DNA of 64,000 nucleotides from Allobosea sp. Leaf344 (lineage in GTDB: Bacteria; Pseudomonadota; Alphaproteobacteria; Rhizobiales; Beijerinckiaceae), in assembly GCF_001426225.1 (NCBI RefSeq), contig NZ_LMRT01000015.1, positions 170,871-234,870 of the forward strand. Direction: 5' to 3'. Under the pieces are notes generated by a model. That model was given only the letters and a program-made list of their open reading frames with translations. It made no database searches and was not told the origin of the DNA. Position numbers and translations under genes: made by a program. This document shows positions 15,991 to 24,859 of the stretch, in pieces (position 1 is the first letter of the stretch; each line of letters begins with the position of its first letter).

Positions 15991-17754
15991 ATGCTCGGCA
16001 ATTTCCAGCGCTTGCTCGCTCGCCGTGTCATGCCGTCTTCCCTCGGCAACATCGTCCCCGCACAGCCAGAAGTTGTCCCAGCGTCAGCGTCGGCACCCGA
16101 GCCGGCCGAGCCCGGTCTCGCGGACGCCGTCGCCGAGCTGGAGCAGGATGTCGCGGCCGCGATGCGCCGTCTCTCGGGCGGGCTCAGCCATGCTCATGAC
16201 GCGTCGAGCCATGCCGAAGCCTGCGCGCGCGACATTCATAACCGCGTCGGCGCGGTGCGCGAGGCGACGCTCACGGCCAGCACCAATTCCGCGGCGCTGG
16301 CCTGCGCGACGCAGCAGGTCTCGGACGCCGCCGAGCAGGTCGGCGTCACCATCTGCAATGCGCGCGACAGGCTCGACCAGGCGGCTATCCGTGCCACCGA
16401 GGCGACGGAGATGATGACCGGGCTCGCGGCGGCCAGCGTCGAGATCCGCAGCATCGTCGATTCCATCGCCGAGATCGCCCGGCAGACCAATCTCCTGGCG
16501 CTCAACGCCACCATCGAGGCCGCTCGCGCCGGCGATGCCGGGCGCGGCTTCGCCGTCGTCGCCAAGGAGGTGAAGGAGCTCTCGGTCGAGGTCCGCAACG
16601 CCGTCGATCACATTCGCCACCGGGTCGACAACCTCGCCCAGACGGCCCAGGGCTCCGCCGCCATCGTCACCGAGGCCCTGGCCATGGTGCGCGACGTGAA
16701 CCCGGTCATGGCGACGATCGGCGCCGCCTCGCAGGAACAGGCCGCCGCTGCGATCGAGCTCTCGCGCAGCGCCGAGGAAACCGCCGGCTTCATGGACATG
16801 CTGATGCAGCGGGTCAACGAAATCGACCAGGTCGCGCTGGAATCGGCCCGCGAGAGCCTCGCCGCCCGCACCGCCTTGGCCGAGGGCGCGACCCAGGCCG
16901 ATAGTCTGCTGCGCCGCTTCGTCCCGACCCTGCGCCATGCCGCCTTCGCCGACCGCCGGGAGCATGATCGCTATCCGGCCGAGCACAAGGCGACGCTCGC
17001 CATCGGCAACCAGGATATCGTCACCCATACCGTCGATGTCGGCCTGGGCGGGGCGCTGCTGGCGCGCCCCTCCGGCCCGCTGCCCCCGGCGGGCTCGAAG
17101 GGCCGGCTGACCATCGCCGATCTTCCGCCTTTCGGCTGCCGGCTCGCGGCGATCAGCGAGCTCGGCCTGCACGTCTCCTTCGACGCGGGGCAGGCGAGTA
17201 CCCAGCTCGAGGAGCTGCTGACGGAAATCCGGCGCGGCTACGGGCCGCTGATCGAGCGGGCGCAGGGTTTCGCGCGAGAGGTCGAGGCGCTGATGAGCAA
17301 GGCCCTGCGCGATCGCCGCCTCAGCGAGGCCGCGCTGTTCGACATCGACTACCGGCCGGTCGAGGGCACCGACCCGCAGCAATTCACCAATCTCGCCCTG
17401 CCGGTGCTGGACCAGATCCTGCCGCCGCTCTACGCCCGCGTCATGGCCGAGGATACGCGGCTGATCTTCGCGCTGGCGATCGACCGCAACGGCTATATCC
17501 CCGTCCACAACAAGGGCTTCAACCAGCCGCAGCGCCCGGGCGAGCCGCTCTGGAACGCGGCGCACTGCCGCAACCGCCGCATCTTCGATGACCGGGCCGG
17601 CATCATGGCGGCGCGCTCGGTGCGGCCCTTCCTGGTGCAATCCTATCTGCGCGACATGGGCGGGGGCGTGACGCAGCTGATGCGCGAGGTCGATGCGCCG
17701 CTGCGGATCGGCGGGCGCCATTGGGGCGGCGTGCGCATGGCCTATTCGATGTGA
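15991..17754 (+). CDS. Cytoplasmic methyl-accepting chemotaxis protein with PilZ and C-terminal sensor domains
   Basis: This 587-residue soluble chemoreceptor has no membrane span and no HAMP domain. The signalling domain occupies about residues 45-300, with the hairpin tip [20 protein letters not shown] near 160-180 that contacts CheA and CheW. A PilZ-like domain follows at about 318-410, beginning [16 protein letters not shown], the RxxxR motif that usually binds cyclic di-GMP. The C-terminal 150 residues form a sensor-like domain with AVDRNGYIP-type, [10 protein letters not shown] and GGRHWGG-type blocks. The ATG at 15991 follows AGGAACAGGC. It probably links c-di-GMP level or a cytoplasmic ligand to motility. 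Confidence 0.8.
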   Translation: MLGNFQRLLARRVMPSSLGNIVPAQPEVVPASASAPEPAEPGLADAVAELEQDVAAAMRRLSGGLSHAHDASSHAEACARDIHNRVGAVREATLTASTNSAALACATQQVSDAAEQVGVTICNARDRLDQAAIRATEATEMMTGLAAASVEIRSIVDSIAEIARQTNLLALNATIEAARAGDAGRGFAVVAKEVKELSVEVRNAVDHIRHRVDNLAQTAQGSAAIVTEALAMVRDVNPVMATIGAASQEQAAAAIELSRSAEETAGFMDMLMQRVNEIDQVALESARESLAARTALAEGATQADSLLRRFVPTLRHAAFADRREHDRYPAEHKATLAIGNQDIVTHTVDVGLGGALLARPSGPLPPAGSKGRLTIADLPPFGCRLAAISELGLHVSFDAGQASTQLEELLTEIRRGYGPLIERAQGFAREVEALMSKALRDRRLSEAALFDIDYRPVEGTDPQQFTNLALPVLDQILPPLYARVMAEDTRLIFALAIDRNGYIPVHNKGFNQPQRPGEPLWNAAHCRNRRIFDDRAGIMAARSVRPFLVQSYLRDMGGGVTQLMREVDAPLRIGGRHWGGVRMAYSM

Positions 17755-17772
17755 GGCCGCGGCCCGCGCCGT

Positions 17773-19221
17773 CTAGATCCCCCGTTCCGCGCCGCGCCTG
17801 TCCGCCTCCTCCTGCATGAAGGCGGCGCGGCCCGCTTCCATGGCCTTCAGCTTCATGCGCTCGATCTCGCCGATCAGGTCGAGACCGTTGAGCAGCGCGA
17901 GCTGTTCCCTGAGCTTGGCCTCGATCAGCGCCGGCATCTGCTGCAATTGCTCCTCCACCTCGTCGATCAGCTGCATCACATTGCGATGCGCCGACAGCGC
18001 CTCCGGCTCGTCGATCCCGGGAATGCTGAGGCGACGTCCGAAATAAGGGGGCGGCAGATCGGTGCGCACCGCGAAATTCGCTTCGCGATATTCGCTCGCC
18101 ACGGCGTCGCGCGCGGTGCGCAGCTGGGCGAGCCGCGTCTGATACTGCTCGCGCAGGGCCTCGGCCGCAGCGCGCGATCGCTGCAGCTTCAGCACCGCCA
18201 CAGCGCAGCCGTCGCGATAGCCGTCGATGGACCGGCGCAGCCGCTCCAGCTCGGGCGTCAGATCCGCGTCGAGACGGCGCCGCTCCGCCTCCACCGCCGC
18301 GGAACTCTCTTGCCAGCGCCGATGGAGGCGCGACTGGCCGGGATAGGAGCCGAAGGCGCGATAGCCGATCGATGCTGCGACGCAAGCCACGAGGCAGCCG
18401 ATCAGGATCAGCGCCAGCGATGCCGGATCCTGGACCGCCCATTGCGTCTCGACCATCCGCGCCGCCACATGATGCGCCAGGGTCGCGGGAGCGCCCGGCA
18501 GCAGCGCGCTGAGATGCCCGACGGCCAGGTTGACCATCAGGATCAGCGAGATCATCGCGGCGAGGAGCGGCAGCGCCCAGACGAGGTGCGACCCTCTGGC
18601 GTGCCGGCAATAGCGCGCCGGCCATGATCCCAGCAGGAAGCCGAGCCCGATATTGACCGCGCAGACCAGCACCGCGGACATGACGCCACCCGGCAGGCCG
18701 GACCCGCCGGCCTGGGCGAAGACGACGGCGTTCAGCAAGCTCCCGATGAGCAGGGTCGCGATCAGGCAGGCGAGGGCGATCCCCGCCGGCAGCACCCGCG
18801 GATCGCCCGAAAGCCCGTTGGCGTAGTTGAAATAGACATAGTCGCGCCGCGCCTTCAGCGCCTCGTGAACGCGACGCTGCAGCGTCCCGCCCTTCTGCGC
18901 GAGCGCCGCACGGATGCCGCTGTCGATGTTGCGCAGCTCCGCGAGATAACGTTCCTCCGTCACGGTCTCGCGCAGGGCCAGAACCTCCCCGGCGACGCGG
19001 TCCAGCCGCTTCGAGACTTCGAGGCGCAGCGCCCCGTGCAACTCGGCGACCCGCGCGCGCAGCGTCGCCTCCATCGGCGACGGGCTGGCGGAATAGGCCG
19101 GAGGGTAATTGTCCAGCGCGTCGCGCGCGCCTCTCGCTCCGGCCTGCAGGCTCTGCGAGAGCTGGCGGGCCGGGACCGCGGCGAGGTCCGGCTGGATCGA
19201 AGGGGCCGGCTCATGCCGCAT
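17773..19221 (-). CDS. Unknown membrane protein with long coiled coils
   Basis: I do not recognise this 482-residue protein. Residues 1-140 are charged and helical. Four hydrophobic segments follow at about 144-169, 177-199, 213-238 and 267-287. Residues 298-470 are heptad-like, rich in Glu, Arg, Leu and Ala, and probably form a coiled coil, interrupted by a DLPPPYFGRRLSIPGIDEPE insert near 395. The layout resembles DUF4407-type membrane proteins, but that is only a guess. It is convergent with the chemoreceptor gene, 18 bp away, and stands alone. A structured element precedes its start. Confidence 0.6.
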   Translation of the reverse strand: MRHEPAPSIQPDLAAVPARQLSQSLQAGARGARDALDNYPPAYSASPSPMEATLRARVAELHGALRLEVSKRLDRVAGEVLALRETVTEERYLAELRNIDSGIRAALAQKGGTLQRRVHEALKARRDYVYFNYANGLSGDPRVLPAGIALACLIATLLIGSLLNAVVFAQAGGSGLPGGVMSAVLVCAVNIGLGFLLGSWPARYCRHARGSHLVWALPLLAAMISLILMVNLAVGHLSALLPGAPATLAHHVAARMVETQWAVQDPASLALILIGCLVACVAASIGYRAFGSYPGQSRLHRRWQESSAAVEAERRRLDADLTPELERLRRSIDGYRDGCAVAVLKLQRSRAAAEALREQYQTRLAQLRTARDAVASEYREANFAVRTDLPPPYFGRRLSIPGIDEPEALSAHRNVMQLIDEVEEQLQQMPALIEAKLREQLALLNGLDLIGEIERMKLKAMEAGRAAFMQEEADRRGAERGI

Positions 19222-19234
19222 GGCGGCGATCCGC

Positions 19235-19270
19235 GATCAGCCGAGAGGGGCTCGTCGAAGCCCCCTGATC
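19235..19270. promoter_or_regulatory. Extended hairpin upstream of the coiled-coil membrane protein gene
   Basis: GATCAG at 19235-19240 pairs with CTGATC at 19265-19270 and GGGGCT at 19247-19252 pairs with AGCCCC at 19259-19264, leaving a 6-nt bulge and a CGTCGA loop. It lies 14 bp before the minus-strand start and 130 bp after the moaA stop. No T run follows, so it is a leader structure or a factor-dependent end rather than a simple terminator. Confidence 0.4.
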
Positions 19271-19400
19271 CGCCCGTTTGCGTCGTCCGCGCCTGCCCAT
19301 GCCACCAAAGCCCCCCTTGGAGTCGATGACCTAGGGTAAGCAGAGGGCGGTGCCGCTAAAATAGCGGATCGCGAAGGGGCAATGACATGAAGCGAAATTG

Positions 19401-20429
19401 TTAGCCGCCGGTGACGCTCATATGGCGGCCCACGGCCGGCTTGCCGCGCCGGCGGTCGATGACGAAATCATGGCCCCGCGGCTTGCGCGAAATGGCTTCG
19501 TCCATCGCCCTGTGCAGAGCGGCATCGTCGCGCGAGGCCCGGATCGGCGCGCGCAGATCGGCGGCGTCCTCCTGGCCGAGGCACATATACAGCGTGCCGG
19601 TGCAGGTCAGGCGGACGCGATTGCAGCTTTCGCAGAAATTATGCGTCATCGGCGTGATGAAGCCGATCAGCCCGCCGGTTTCCTGGACGCGGACATAGCG
19701 CGCCGGCCCGCCGGTCCGGTAGGGGTCGTCCACCAGGGTGAAGCTGTCCATCAGCCGCGCCCGGACGATGGAGAGCGGCAGGAACTGGTCGATGCGGCCG
19801 GGTTCGATCTCGCCCAGCGGCATCACCTCGATCAGGGTGAGGTCCATGCCGAGCCCATGGGCCCAGCGCATCAGCTGCTCGATCTCGTCCTCGTTGACGC
19901 CTTTGAGCGCCACCGCGTTGATCTTGACCCGCAGCCCCGCCTTCTGCGCCGCCTCGATCCCCTCCAGCACCTTGCCGAGATCGCCCCAGCGCGTGATCGC
20001 CCGGAACTTGTCGGGATCGAGCGTATCGAGCGAGACATTGACCCGGCGCACCCCGCAATCGGCGAGCTCCTGCGCATAGCGTGCGAGCTGCGAGCCGTTG
20101 GTGGTCAGCGTCAGCTCCTCCAGCGCGCCCGAGGCGAGATGCCGCGACAGCGAGCGGAACAGGCTCATGATGTCGCGCCGAACCAGCGGCTCCCCGCCGG
20201 TGATGCGCAGCTTGCGCGTCCCCCGCTGGACGAAGGCGGTGGCGACCCGGTCGATCTCCTCGAGCGTCAGCAGGTCCCGCTTCGGCAGGAAGCTCATATC
20301 CTCCGACATGCAGTAGACGCAGCGGAAATCGCAGCGATCCGTCACGGAGATGCGCAGATAGGAGATATCGCGCCCGAACGGGTCGATCAGCGGCGCGCGC
20401 GCCAGCGGGTTGGTCTGCTCAAGGATCAC
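19401..20429 (-). CDS. moaA: GTP 3',8-cyclase MoaA (molybdenum cofactor biosynthesis)
   Basis: This radical SAM enzyme of 342 residues converts GTP to the cyclic intermediate of molybdopterin synthesis together with MoaC. The SAM cluster motif [10 protein letters not shown] places cysteines at 33, 37 and 40. The second cluster motif [10 protein letters not shown] gives Cys266 and Cys269, with Cys283 thirteen residues on. The protein ends in the GG tail needed for activity. I chose the GTG at 20429, preceded by AGGTGAGG at good spacing and giving family length; an ATG 15 codons upstream lacks a site. No other moa gene is in the window. Confidence 0.9.
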   Translation of the reverse strand: MILEQTNPLARAPLIDPFGRDISYLRISVTDRCDFRCVYCMSEDMSFLPKRDLLTLEEIDRVATAFVQRGTRKLRITGGEPLVRRDIMSLFRSLSRHLASGALEELTLTTNGSQLARYAQELADCGVRRVNVSLDTLDPDKFRAITRWGDLGKVLEGIEAAQKAGLRVKINAVALKGVNEDEIEQLMRWAHGLGMDLTLIEVMPLGEIEPGRIDQFLPLSIVRARLMDSFTLVDDPYRTGGPARYVRVQETGGLIGFITPMTHNFCESCNRVRLTCTGTLYMCLGQEDAADLRAPIRASRDDAALHRAMDEAISRKPRGHDFVIDRRRGKPAVGRHMSVTGG

Positions 20430-20571
20430 GCGGTTGGCCTCACCTGCCGGGGGATGCAGCAGTCTATAGCACATGCCATGGCGCTGCAGCCATTGCGCTG
20501 GCTCAACAGATCGGCATCGTGGCGGCAGAGGTCAAGCGCGTTTGCGGTCGCAGCCTCGCAGGAGATGAACC

Positions 20572-20937
20572 ATGCCGACCCCCTGGCCCACCGAGATCCG
20601 CCTCGCCAAGGATCGCCGTACCCTCCATGTCAGCTTCGAGGACGGCAAGAGCTTCGCCCTCCCGGCCGAATTGCTGCGGGTGGAGAGCCCCTCGGCCGAG
20701 GTCCAGGGCCATGGCCCGACGCAGAAGAAGACCGTGCCCGGCAAGGCCGAGGTCGAGATCATCAAGGTCGAGCCGGTCGGCCATTACGCGGTCAAGCTCT
20801 CCTTCGACGACATGCACGACACAGGTATTTTCGGATGGGATTATCTGCGCGAACTCGGCGAAACAGGCGAGGCGAAGATGCAGGCCTATCTCGACGAGCT
20901 CGCGGCGAAGGGCCTGTCGCGGGAGCGGCGGCGCTGA
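20572..20937 (+). CDS. DUF971 (GBBH-like N-terminal) protein
   Basis: This 121-residue single-domain protein belongs to the DUF971 family, related to the N-terminal domain of gamma-butyrobetaine hydroxylase. Recognisable blocks are WPTEIRLAKDRRTLHVSFED, LPAELLRVESPSAEVQGHG, and HYAVKLSFDDMHDTGIFGWDYL. Function in bacteria is unknown; homologues often lie near iron-sulfur or Moco genes, consistent with moaA divergent and 142 bp away. The ATG at 20572 follows GGAGATGAACC. A terminator follows its stop. Confidence 0.8.
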   Translation: MPTPWPTEIRLAKDRRTLHVSFEDGKSFALPAELLRVESPSAEVQGHGPTQKKTVPGKAEVEIIKVEPVGHYAVKLSFDDMHDTGIFGWDYLRELGETGEAKMQAYLDELAAKGLSRERRR

Positions 20938-20968
20938 ACGCGGCGCCGGCCGCGGACCTTCCCGCATG

Positions 20969-20997
20969 AAAAAGGCCGCCCCGGGGGGGGCGGCCCT
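20969..20997. terminator. Bidirectional terminator between DUF971 and L,D-transpeptidase genes
   Basis: GGCCGCCCC (20974-20982) pairs with GGGGCGGCC (20987-20995) around a GGGG loop. Five A residues on the left give a T run for minus-strand transcripts; on the right the T run is weak (CTGTTTCTG). It sits between convergent stops. Confidence 0.75.
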
Positions 20998-21021
20998 GTT
21001 TCTGCAGCGGTGAGGCTGCGC

Positions 21022-21603
21022 TCAGCGCGCGACCACCACCCGGGTGCCGACCTTCACGCGCTCGTAGAGATCGATCACGTCGTCGTTCAGCATGCGGATG
21101 CAGCCGGAGGACACGGCCTGGCCGATCGTCTCCGGCTCGTTCGAGCCGTGGATCCGGTACAGGGTCGAGCCGAGATAAAGCGCGCGCGCCCCCATCGGGT
21201 TCTCCGGGCCGCCGGGCATGAAGCGCGGCAGGTCGGGGCGGCGCTTCAGCATCTGCGAGGGCGGCGTCCAGCTCGGCCATTCCGCCTTGCGGGTGATGCT
21301 CTGCGAGCCGGCCCAGTCGAAGCCGGGGCGGCCGACGCCGACGCCGTAGCGCATCGCCTTGCCATCGGGCATCACCAGATAGAGCCGGCGCTCCTGGGTG
21401 TTGACGACGATCGTCCCGGGCGCGTGACGCGTGGGATAGCTGACGATCTCGCGCGGGATCGTGGTCGCCTGCGCCTTGGTCGGGTCGGCGTCCTGCGCCA
21501 GCGGCTGGCGCGTCAGCGGGTCGATCTCATAGGCATGGGCGGAGGACACCGCAGCCAGCAGGCCGAGGCCGGCGAGCGCGGAGATGCGGAGAGAACGATT
21601 CAT
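21022..21603 (-). CDS. L,D-transpeptidase (YkuD domain), periplasmic
   Basis: This 193-residue secreted enzyme forms 3-3 peptidoglycan cross-links or attaches outer-membrane proteins to peptidoglycan. The signal peptide is SLRISALAGLGLLAAVSSAHA with cleavage near residue 24. The YkuD catalytic motif is complete: IHGSNEPETIGQAVSSGCIRM, His152 and Cys168. PGTIVVNTQERRLYLV from 62 is the typical first strand pair of the domain. It is a single gene with a terminator on its 3' side and diverges from the ArsR gene. Confidence 0.85.
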   Translation of the reverse strand: MNRSLRISALAGLGLLAAVSSAHAYEIDPLTRQPLAQDADPTKAQATTIPREIVSYPTRHAPGTIVVNTQERRLYLVMPDGKAMRYGVGVGRPGFDWAGSQSITRKAEWPSWTPPSQMLKRRPDLPRFMPGGPENPMGARALYLGSTLYRIHGSNEPETIGQAVSSGCIRMLNDDVIDLYERVKVGTRVVVAR

Positions 21604-21846
21604 CGGAACCTCGGACGGACATCTGACGGGGGGCGGGATCGGGAAGCTGACAGATAATCGTCAACAACGTCTCAAGTTCCTGTCAGACTCCAATATTCCT
21701 GGCAATTCTGTGGCCATCACATCGATGCGAGCGGCCCCGATTTGCGGGCCTCCGTGGCCCGAGCGCCACATTTCGCCGTCTGGCGGGCCAAACCGGGCGG
21801 AATGGCGGCCGTTCCGGGGCACGCTTCGCCGATCGGCAAACTGTTC

Positions 21847-21875
21847 TTGACGGCCACCGCCGCGGCCTGCATACT
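21847..21875 (+). promoter_or_regulatory. Sigma-70 type promoter of the arsR-like gene, probably leaderless
   Basis: TTGACG at 21847-21852 and CATACT at 21870-21875 are separated by exactly 17 bp. Transcription would start about 7 bp downstream, at or next to the A of the ATG at 21883. No ribosome-binding site precedes that ATG, which fits a leaderless message. Confidence 0.55.
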
Positions 21876-21882
21876 TCGCCAC

Positions 21883-22230
21883 ATGGAAAACCATGAGCAC
21901 CGGCTCGACCTCGCTTTCACGGCGCTTGCCGATCCGACCCGGCGCGCCATCGTCGCGCGGCTGTGCCGGGGCGATGCGACGGTCGGCGAGCTGGCGCAGC
22001 CCTTCCAAATCGGGCTGCCGACCCTGCTCAAGCACATCCATGTGCTCCAGCGCGGCGGCCTCATTGCCTCCGCCAAGACGGGGCGCGTCAGGACCTGTTC
22101 GCTGACCCCGGCCGGGCTGCGCAGCACCGATGACTGGCTGCGCGCGCATATCGCCAGCTGGGACAGCCGCCTCGACCGGCTGGAGACTCATCTGTCCCGC
22201 ATCGCAAGGGATCGCAGCCAAGATGACTGA
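21883..22230 (+). CDS. ArsR family winged-helix regulator
   Basis: This 115-residue regulator has the ArsR fold: ALADPTRRAIVARLCRGDATV is the opening of the wing-helix domain and PTLLKHIHVLQRGGLI the recognition helix. There are no cysteine pairs for metal sensing, as usual in the SRPBCC-linked subgroup. The ATG at 21883 fits family length and the promoter; the open frame upstream is promoter DNA. It overlaps the SRPBCC gene by 8 bp. In this well-known pairing the regulator controls its own operon. Confidence 0.8.
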   Translation: MENHEHRLDLAFTALADPTRRAIVARLCRGDATVGELAQPFQIGLPTLLKHIHVLQRGGLIASAKTGRVRTCSLTPAGLRSTDDWLRAHIASWDSRLDRLETHLSRIARDRSQDD

Positions 22231-22714
22231 CGGCGCTCGCCATTCCCCCTGGGCCGCCTGGCCGCTCGACCGGGAGATCGTCCTCACCCGCCTGCTCGAT
22301 GCGCCGCGCGAGCGCGTCTTCGATGCCTGGACGGATCCGGAGCAGATCGTCCTCTGGTTCGGCCCGGAGGGCATGGCGATCCGCACCCATGAGATCGCGC
22401 TGCACGAGGGCGGCCGCTGGCGCTTCGACATGGTGGCGGCCGACGGCACGCGCTACGACAACCGCATGAGCTTCCTGCGGATCGAGCGGCCGCGGCTGAT
22501 CGAGGTCGAGCATGGCGCCGATGTCGAGGATGATCCCGGCCGGTTCCGCATGCTGGTGACGTTCGACGCGCAGGCGGATGGGCGCACGGTGCTCACCTTG
22601 CGCCAGATGCACCCGACGCGGGCCCGGCGCGAGGCGGCGATCGGTTTCGGCGCGGTCGCCTATGGCGGCCAGACCCTCGACAAGCTGGCGGCGCATCTCG
22701 CCGCCTCGCGCTGA
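22223..22714 (+). CDS. SRPBCC (AHSA1-like) domain protein
   Basis: This 163-residue protein has a START-like ligand-binding fold. Family blocks are LTRLLDAPRERVFDAWTDPE, LWFGPEGM, and HEGGRWRFDMVAADG. The tail is a long helix beginning QTLDKLAAHLAA. The ATG at 22223 lies inside the end of the ArsR gene, in another frame, so the two are translationally coupled. Ligand and role are unknown; with the GST next door the cassette may deal with a hydrophobic or electrophilic compound. Confidence 0.8.
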   Translation: MTDGARHSPWAAWPLDREIVLTRLLDAPRERVFDAWTDPEQIVLWFGPEGMAIRTHEIALHEGGRWRFDMVAADGTRYDNRMSFLRIERPRLIEVEHGADVEDDPGRFRMLVTFDAQADGRTVLTLRQMHPTRARREAAIGFGAVAYGGQTLDKLAAHLAASR

Positions 22715-22729
22715 TCCAAGGAGACGCCG

Positions 22730-23383
22730 ATGTCGCTGACGCTCTACGCCCACCCGTTCTCCTCCTATAGCCAGAAGGTGCTGATCGCCCTCTGGGAGAA
22801 CGACACGCCCTTCGCCTACCGCCATATGGAGGAGGCGGGGGCGGCCGATGAGCTCGCGAGGCTCTGGCCCTTGCGCAAATTCCCGGTGCTGGTCGACGGC
22901 GCGCAGACCATCGTCGAGACCAGCATCATCATCGAGCATCTCGACCTGTATCATCCCGGCCGGCTGCGCTTGCTGCCCGCGGATCCCGCGCTCGCGCTGG
23001 AGACGCGGCTTTTGGACCGGTTCTTCGACCAGCATGTCATGAACGCCATGCAGGGGGCGGTGAACGAGGCGCTGCGCAAGACGCCCGACCGGCTGGAGGA
23101 GGCGAAGCAGACCGCCGCCAAGGCACTGGAGACCGCCTATTCCTGGCTGGAACAGCGGCTGGCGGGGCGCGAATGGGCGGCCGGGAGCGGTTTTTCGCTC
23201 GCCGATTGCGCCGCCGCGCCGGCGCTCTTCTATGCCGATTGGGTGCATCCGATCGGCGAGGCCCATCCGGGGCTGCGCGCCTATCGCCGCCGCCTGCTGG
23301 CCAGGCCCTCCTTCGCCCGGGCCGTGGAGGAGGGGCGGCGCTACCGGTCCTATTTCCCGCTCGGCGCGCCGGACAGGGACTGA
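22730..23383 (+). CDS. Glutathione S-transferase family protein
   Basis: This 217-residue protein has a thioredoxin-like N-terminal domain (SLTLYAHPFSSYSQKVLIAL, with SSYS in the position of the catalytic serine or cysteine) and the GSH-binding turn KFPVLVDGAQTIVETSIII. An all-helical C-terminal domain follows with FSLADCAAAPALFYAD as the N-capping motif. The start follows AAGGAGACGCC, and the gene is 15 bp after the SRPBCC stop, so it is the third gene of that operon. It does not look like the zeta (maleylacetoacetate isomerase) class, which carries an SSxSxRVR motif. Confidence 0.8.
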   Translation: MSLTLYAHPFSSYSQKVLIALWENDTPFAYRHMEEAGAADELARLWPLRKFPVLVDGAQTIVETSIIIEHLDLYHPGRLRLLPADPALALETRLLDRFFDQHVMNAMQGAVNEALRKTPDRLEEAKQTAAKALETAYSWLEQRLAGREWAAGSGFSLADCAAAPALFYADWVHPIGEAHPGLRAYRRRLLARPSFARAVEEGRRYRSYFPLGAPDRD

Positions 23384-23410
23384 GGCCGCGGAGCCTCCTG
23401 CTGCGCCCGC

Positions 23411-24286
23411 CTAGCTCTTCAACACGATGCAGGCGCCGTCATTCTGCTGGATGCGGCGGCAGAGCGCCTGCGCCTGCTGCCGGGACTGCGCCGGGATGCG
23501 CACCCTGTAGAAGGCGCGCGTGCCGCGGCTGCGCAGCCGCGTGCCGATCACCATCGGCGTCAGCTCGCCGATGATCGCCGCATGCCGGCTCCCGGCACGC
23601 TGGAAGGCGGCCAAAGCCCGCGCCTTGGAAAAATTCCCCGCGAGCTGCACGCCCCAGGGCGCGAACGGCGCCTCGGGCAGGCTCGGCCCGCCGCGTCCGG
23701 CCCGGATCGACACCAGCGTGACGGAGCAGGCGGCCGCGGCCTCCGGCGCCGCGGGCCGATTGGCCGGCGTCTCGCCCGCCTGGCTGGCGCGCGCATCCTC
23801 AGCCCAGCTCTCGGCCTGCGCGCCGGTGATGCGGCTCACATAGTTTTCCGTCTCGAAAGCCAGGCCGCCGCGCCCGGCGAGCCAGGCCGCGACGCGGTTG
23901 GGTCCGCCATTATAGGCCGCCGCCGCCAGGCCCCAATTGCCGAAGCGCGCCTTCAGCTCGGCCAGGAAATGCGCCGCCTTCGGCACGGCCTGTTCCGGAT
24001 CGAACGGATCGGCGAGGCCGCGTTCGCGGGCGGTGCCGGGCATGAATTGGGCGACACCCTGCGCGCCGGCCGGGCTGGTGACGCCGGTGCGGAAGCTCGA
24101 TTCCTGGAAGATCAGCCGAGTCAGGAAGCCGGGCGGCACGCCATGCGCCTGCGCGGCCTCATCGATCAGCCGGCACAGCGCCGCGTCGATGCCGGACGAG
24201 GCCGGCTCCTGCGCCCGTGCCGCCTGGGGCTGGGACACGAGAGCGAGGAGAAGCGGCACTGCGAGGCGGGCCGCCGCCATCGGCAT
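23411..24286 (-). CDS. Lytic transglycosylase with C-terminal SPOR domain
   Basis: This 291-residue exported protein has a signal peptide (MAAARLAVPLLLALVSQPQAARA). The SLT-type domain spans about 35-165, with catalytic Glu62 in LIFQESSFRTGVTSPAGAQG, QFMPGTARERGLADPFDPEQ and AAAYNGGPNRV. The last 80 residues (WGVQLAGNFSKARALAAFQR onward) look like a SPOR domain, which binds denuded glycan at the septum. It would cleave peptidoglycan during growth or division. The start lies 3 bp after the RidA stop, so the pair is probably one operon. Confidence 0.8.
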   Translation of the reverse strand: MPMAAARLAVPLLLALVSQPQAARAQEPASSGIDAALCRLIDEAAQAHGVPPGFLTRLIFQESSFRTGVTSPAGAQGVAQFMPGTARERGLADPFDPEQAVPKAAHFLAELKARFGNWGLAAAAYNGGPNRVAAWLAGRGGLAFETENYVSRITGAQAESWAEDARASQAGETPANRPAAPEAAAACSVTLVSIRAGRGGPSLPEAPFAPWGVQLAGNFSKARALAAFQRAGSRHAAIIGELTPMVIGTRLRSRGTRAFYRVRIPAQSRQQAQALCRRIQQNDGACIVLKS

Positions 24287-24289
24287 GGC

Positions 24290-24649
24290 TCAGCCATCCG
24301 TCTTGGCGGCGACGGCGGTGATCTCGATCGCATAGCCCGGCGAAGCCAGCGCCGCCTGGACGGTGGCGCGCGGCGGCGCATGGCCCGGCGTGACCCAGCG
24401 ATCCCAGATCTCGTTCATCTCGCCGATGCGGGCGATGTCGGTCAGGAAGATCTGCACGCTGAGCAGCCGCTCCTTGCTGCTGCCGGCCGCGGCCAGGGTT
24501 TCGTCGAGCAGCGCCAGCACCTCCCGGGTCTGCTCGGCCAGCGAGGCGCCCTCTGTCTTTTCGGCGACATGGCCGGCGAGGAAGACGATGCCCCTGAACG
24601 CGGCCGAATCGCTGTAGCGGGCCGTCATGCCGGTGCGTTCGATGTCCAT
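24290..24649 (-). CDS. RidA/YjgF family deaminase-like protein
   Basis: This 119-residue protein belongs to the RidA superfamily, which hydrolyses reactive enamine and imine intermediates. It begins IERTGMTARYSDSAAF and ends in APPRATVQAALASPGYAIEI, where the arginine is the carboxylate-binding residue of the family (Arg of PPRAT). The ATG at 24649 follows CAGGAGCAGCAG; the frame upstream has no site. Sequence resembles the subgroup seen next to amino-acid oxidases rather than canonical RidA. It precedes the transglycosylase gene. Confidence 0.8.
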   Translation of the reverse strand: MDIERTGMTARYSDSAAFRGIVFLAGHVAEKTEGASLAEQTREVLALLDETLAAAGSSKERLLSVQIFLTDIARIGEMNEIWDRWVTPGHAPPRATVQAALASPGYAIEITAVAAKTDG

Positions 24650-24859
24650 CTGCTGCTCCTGTCGCGATGTCGTGGGTCCGGCCGAGCGGCGCTCCGCCGC
24701 CCGAAAGGGGAGGGCCCGCGCGGGCTCACTGAAAGGCACCGCCAAACCCCGTGGAAAACCCGGCTGGCAGCCCTGCGAACCCCGCGAAGCGTCACGCGAA
24801 ACCTGTTACATCGCAGCCGCCGACGCAACCTCGCGTAACGGCATGGCTGTGAGGATATC

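Noticed and set aside
22730..23383. Maleylacetoacetate isomerase for the homogentisate pathway
   Set aside because: The N-terminus SSYSQKVLIAL lacks the zeta-class SSxSxRVR signature, and the gene belongs to the ArsR-SRPBCC operon 21 kb away.
23411..24286. Phage lysozyme or prophage remnant
   Set aside because: The SLT-SPOR architecture is a normal chromosomal cell-wall enzyme and no phage genes are near.
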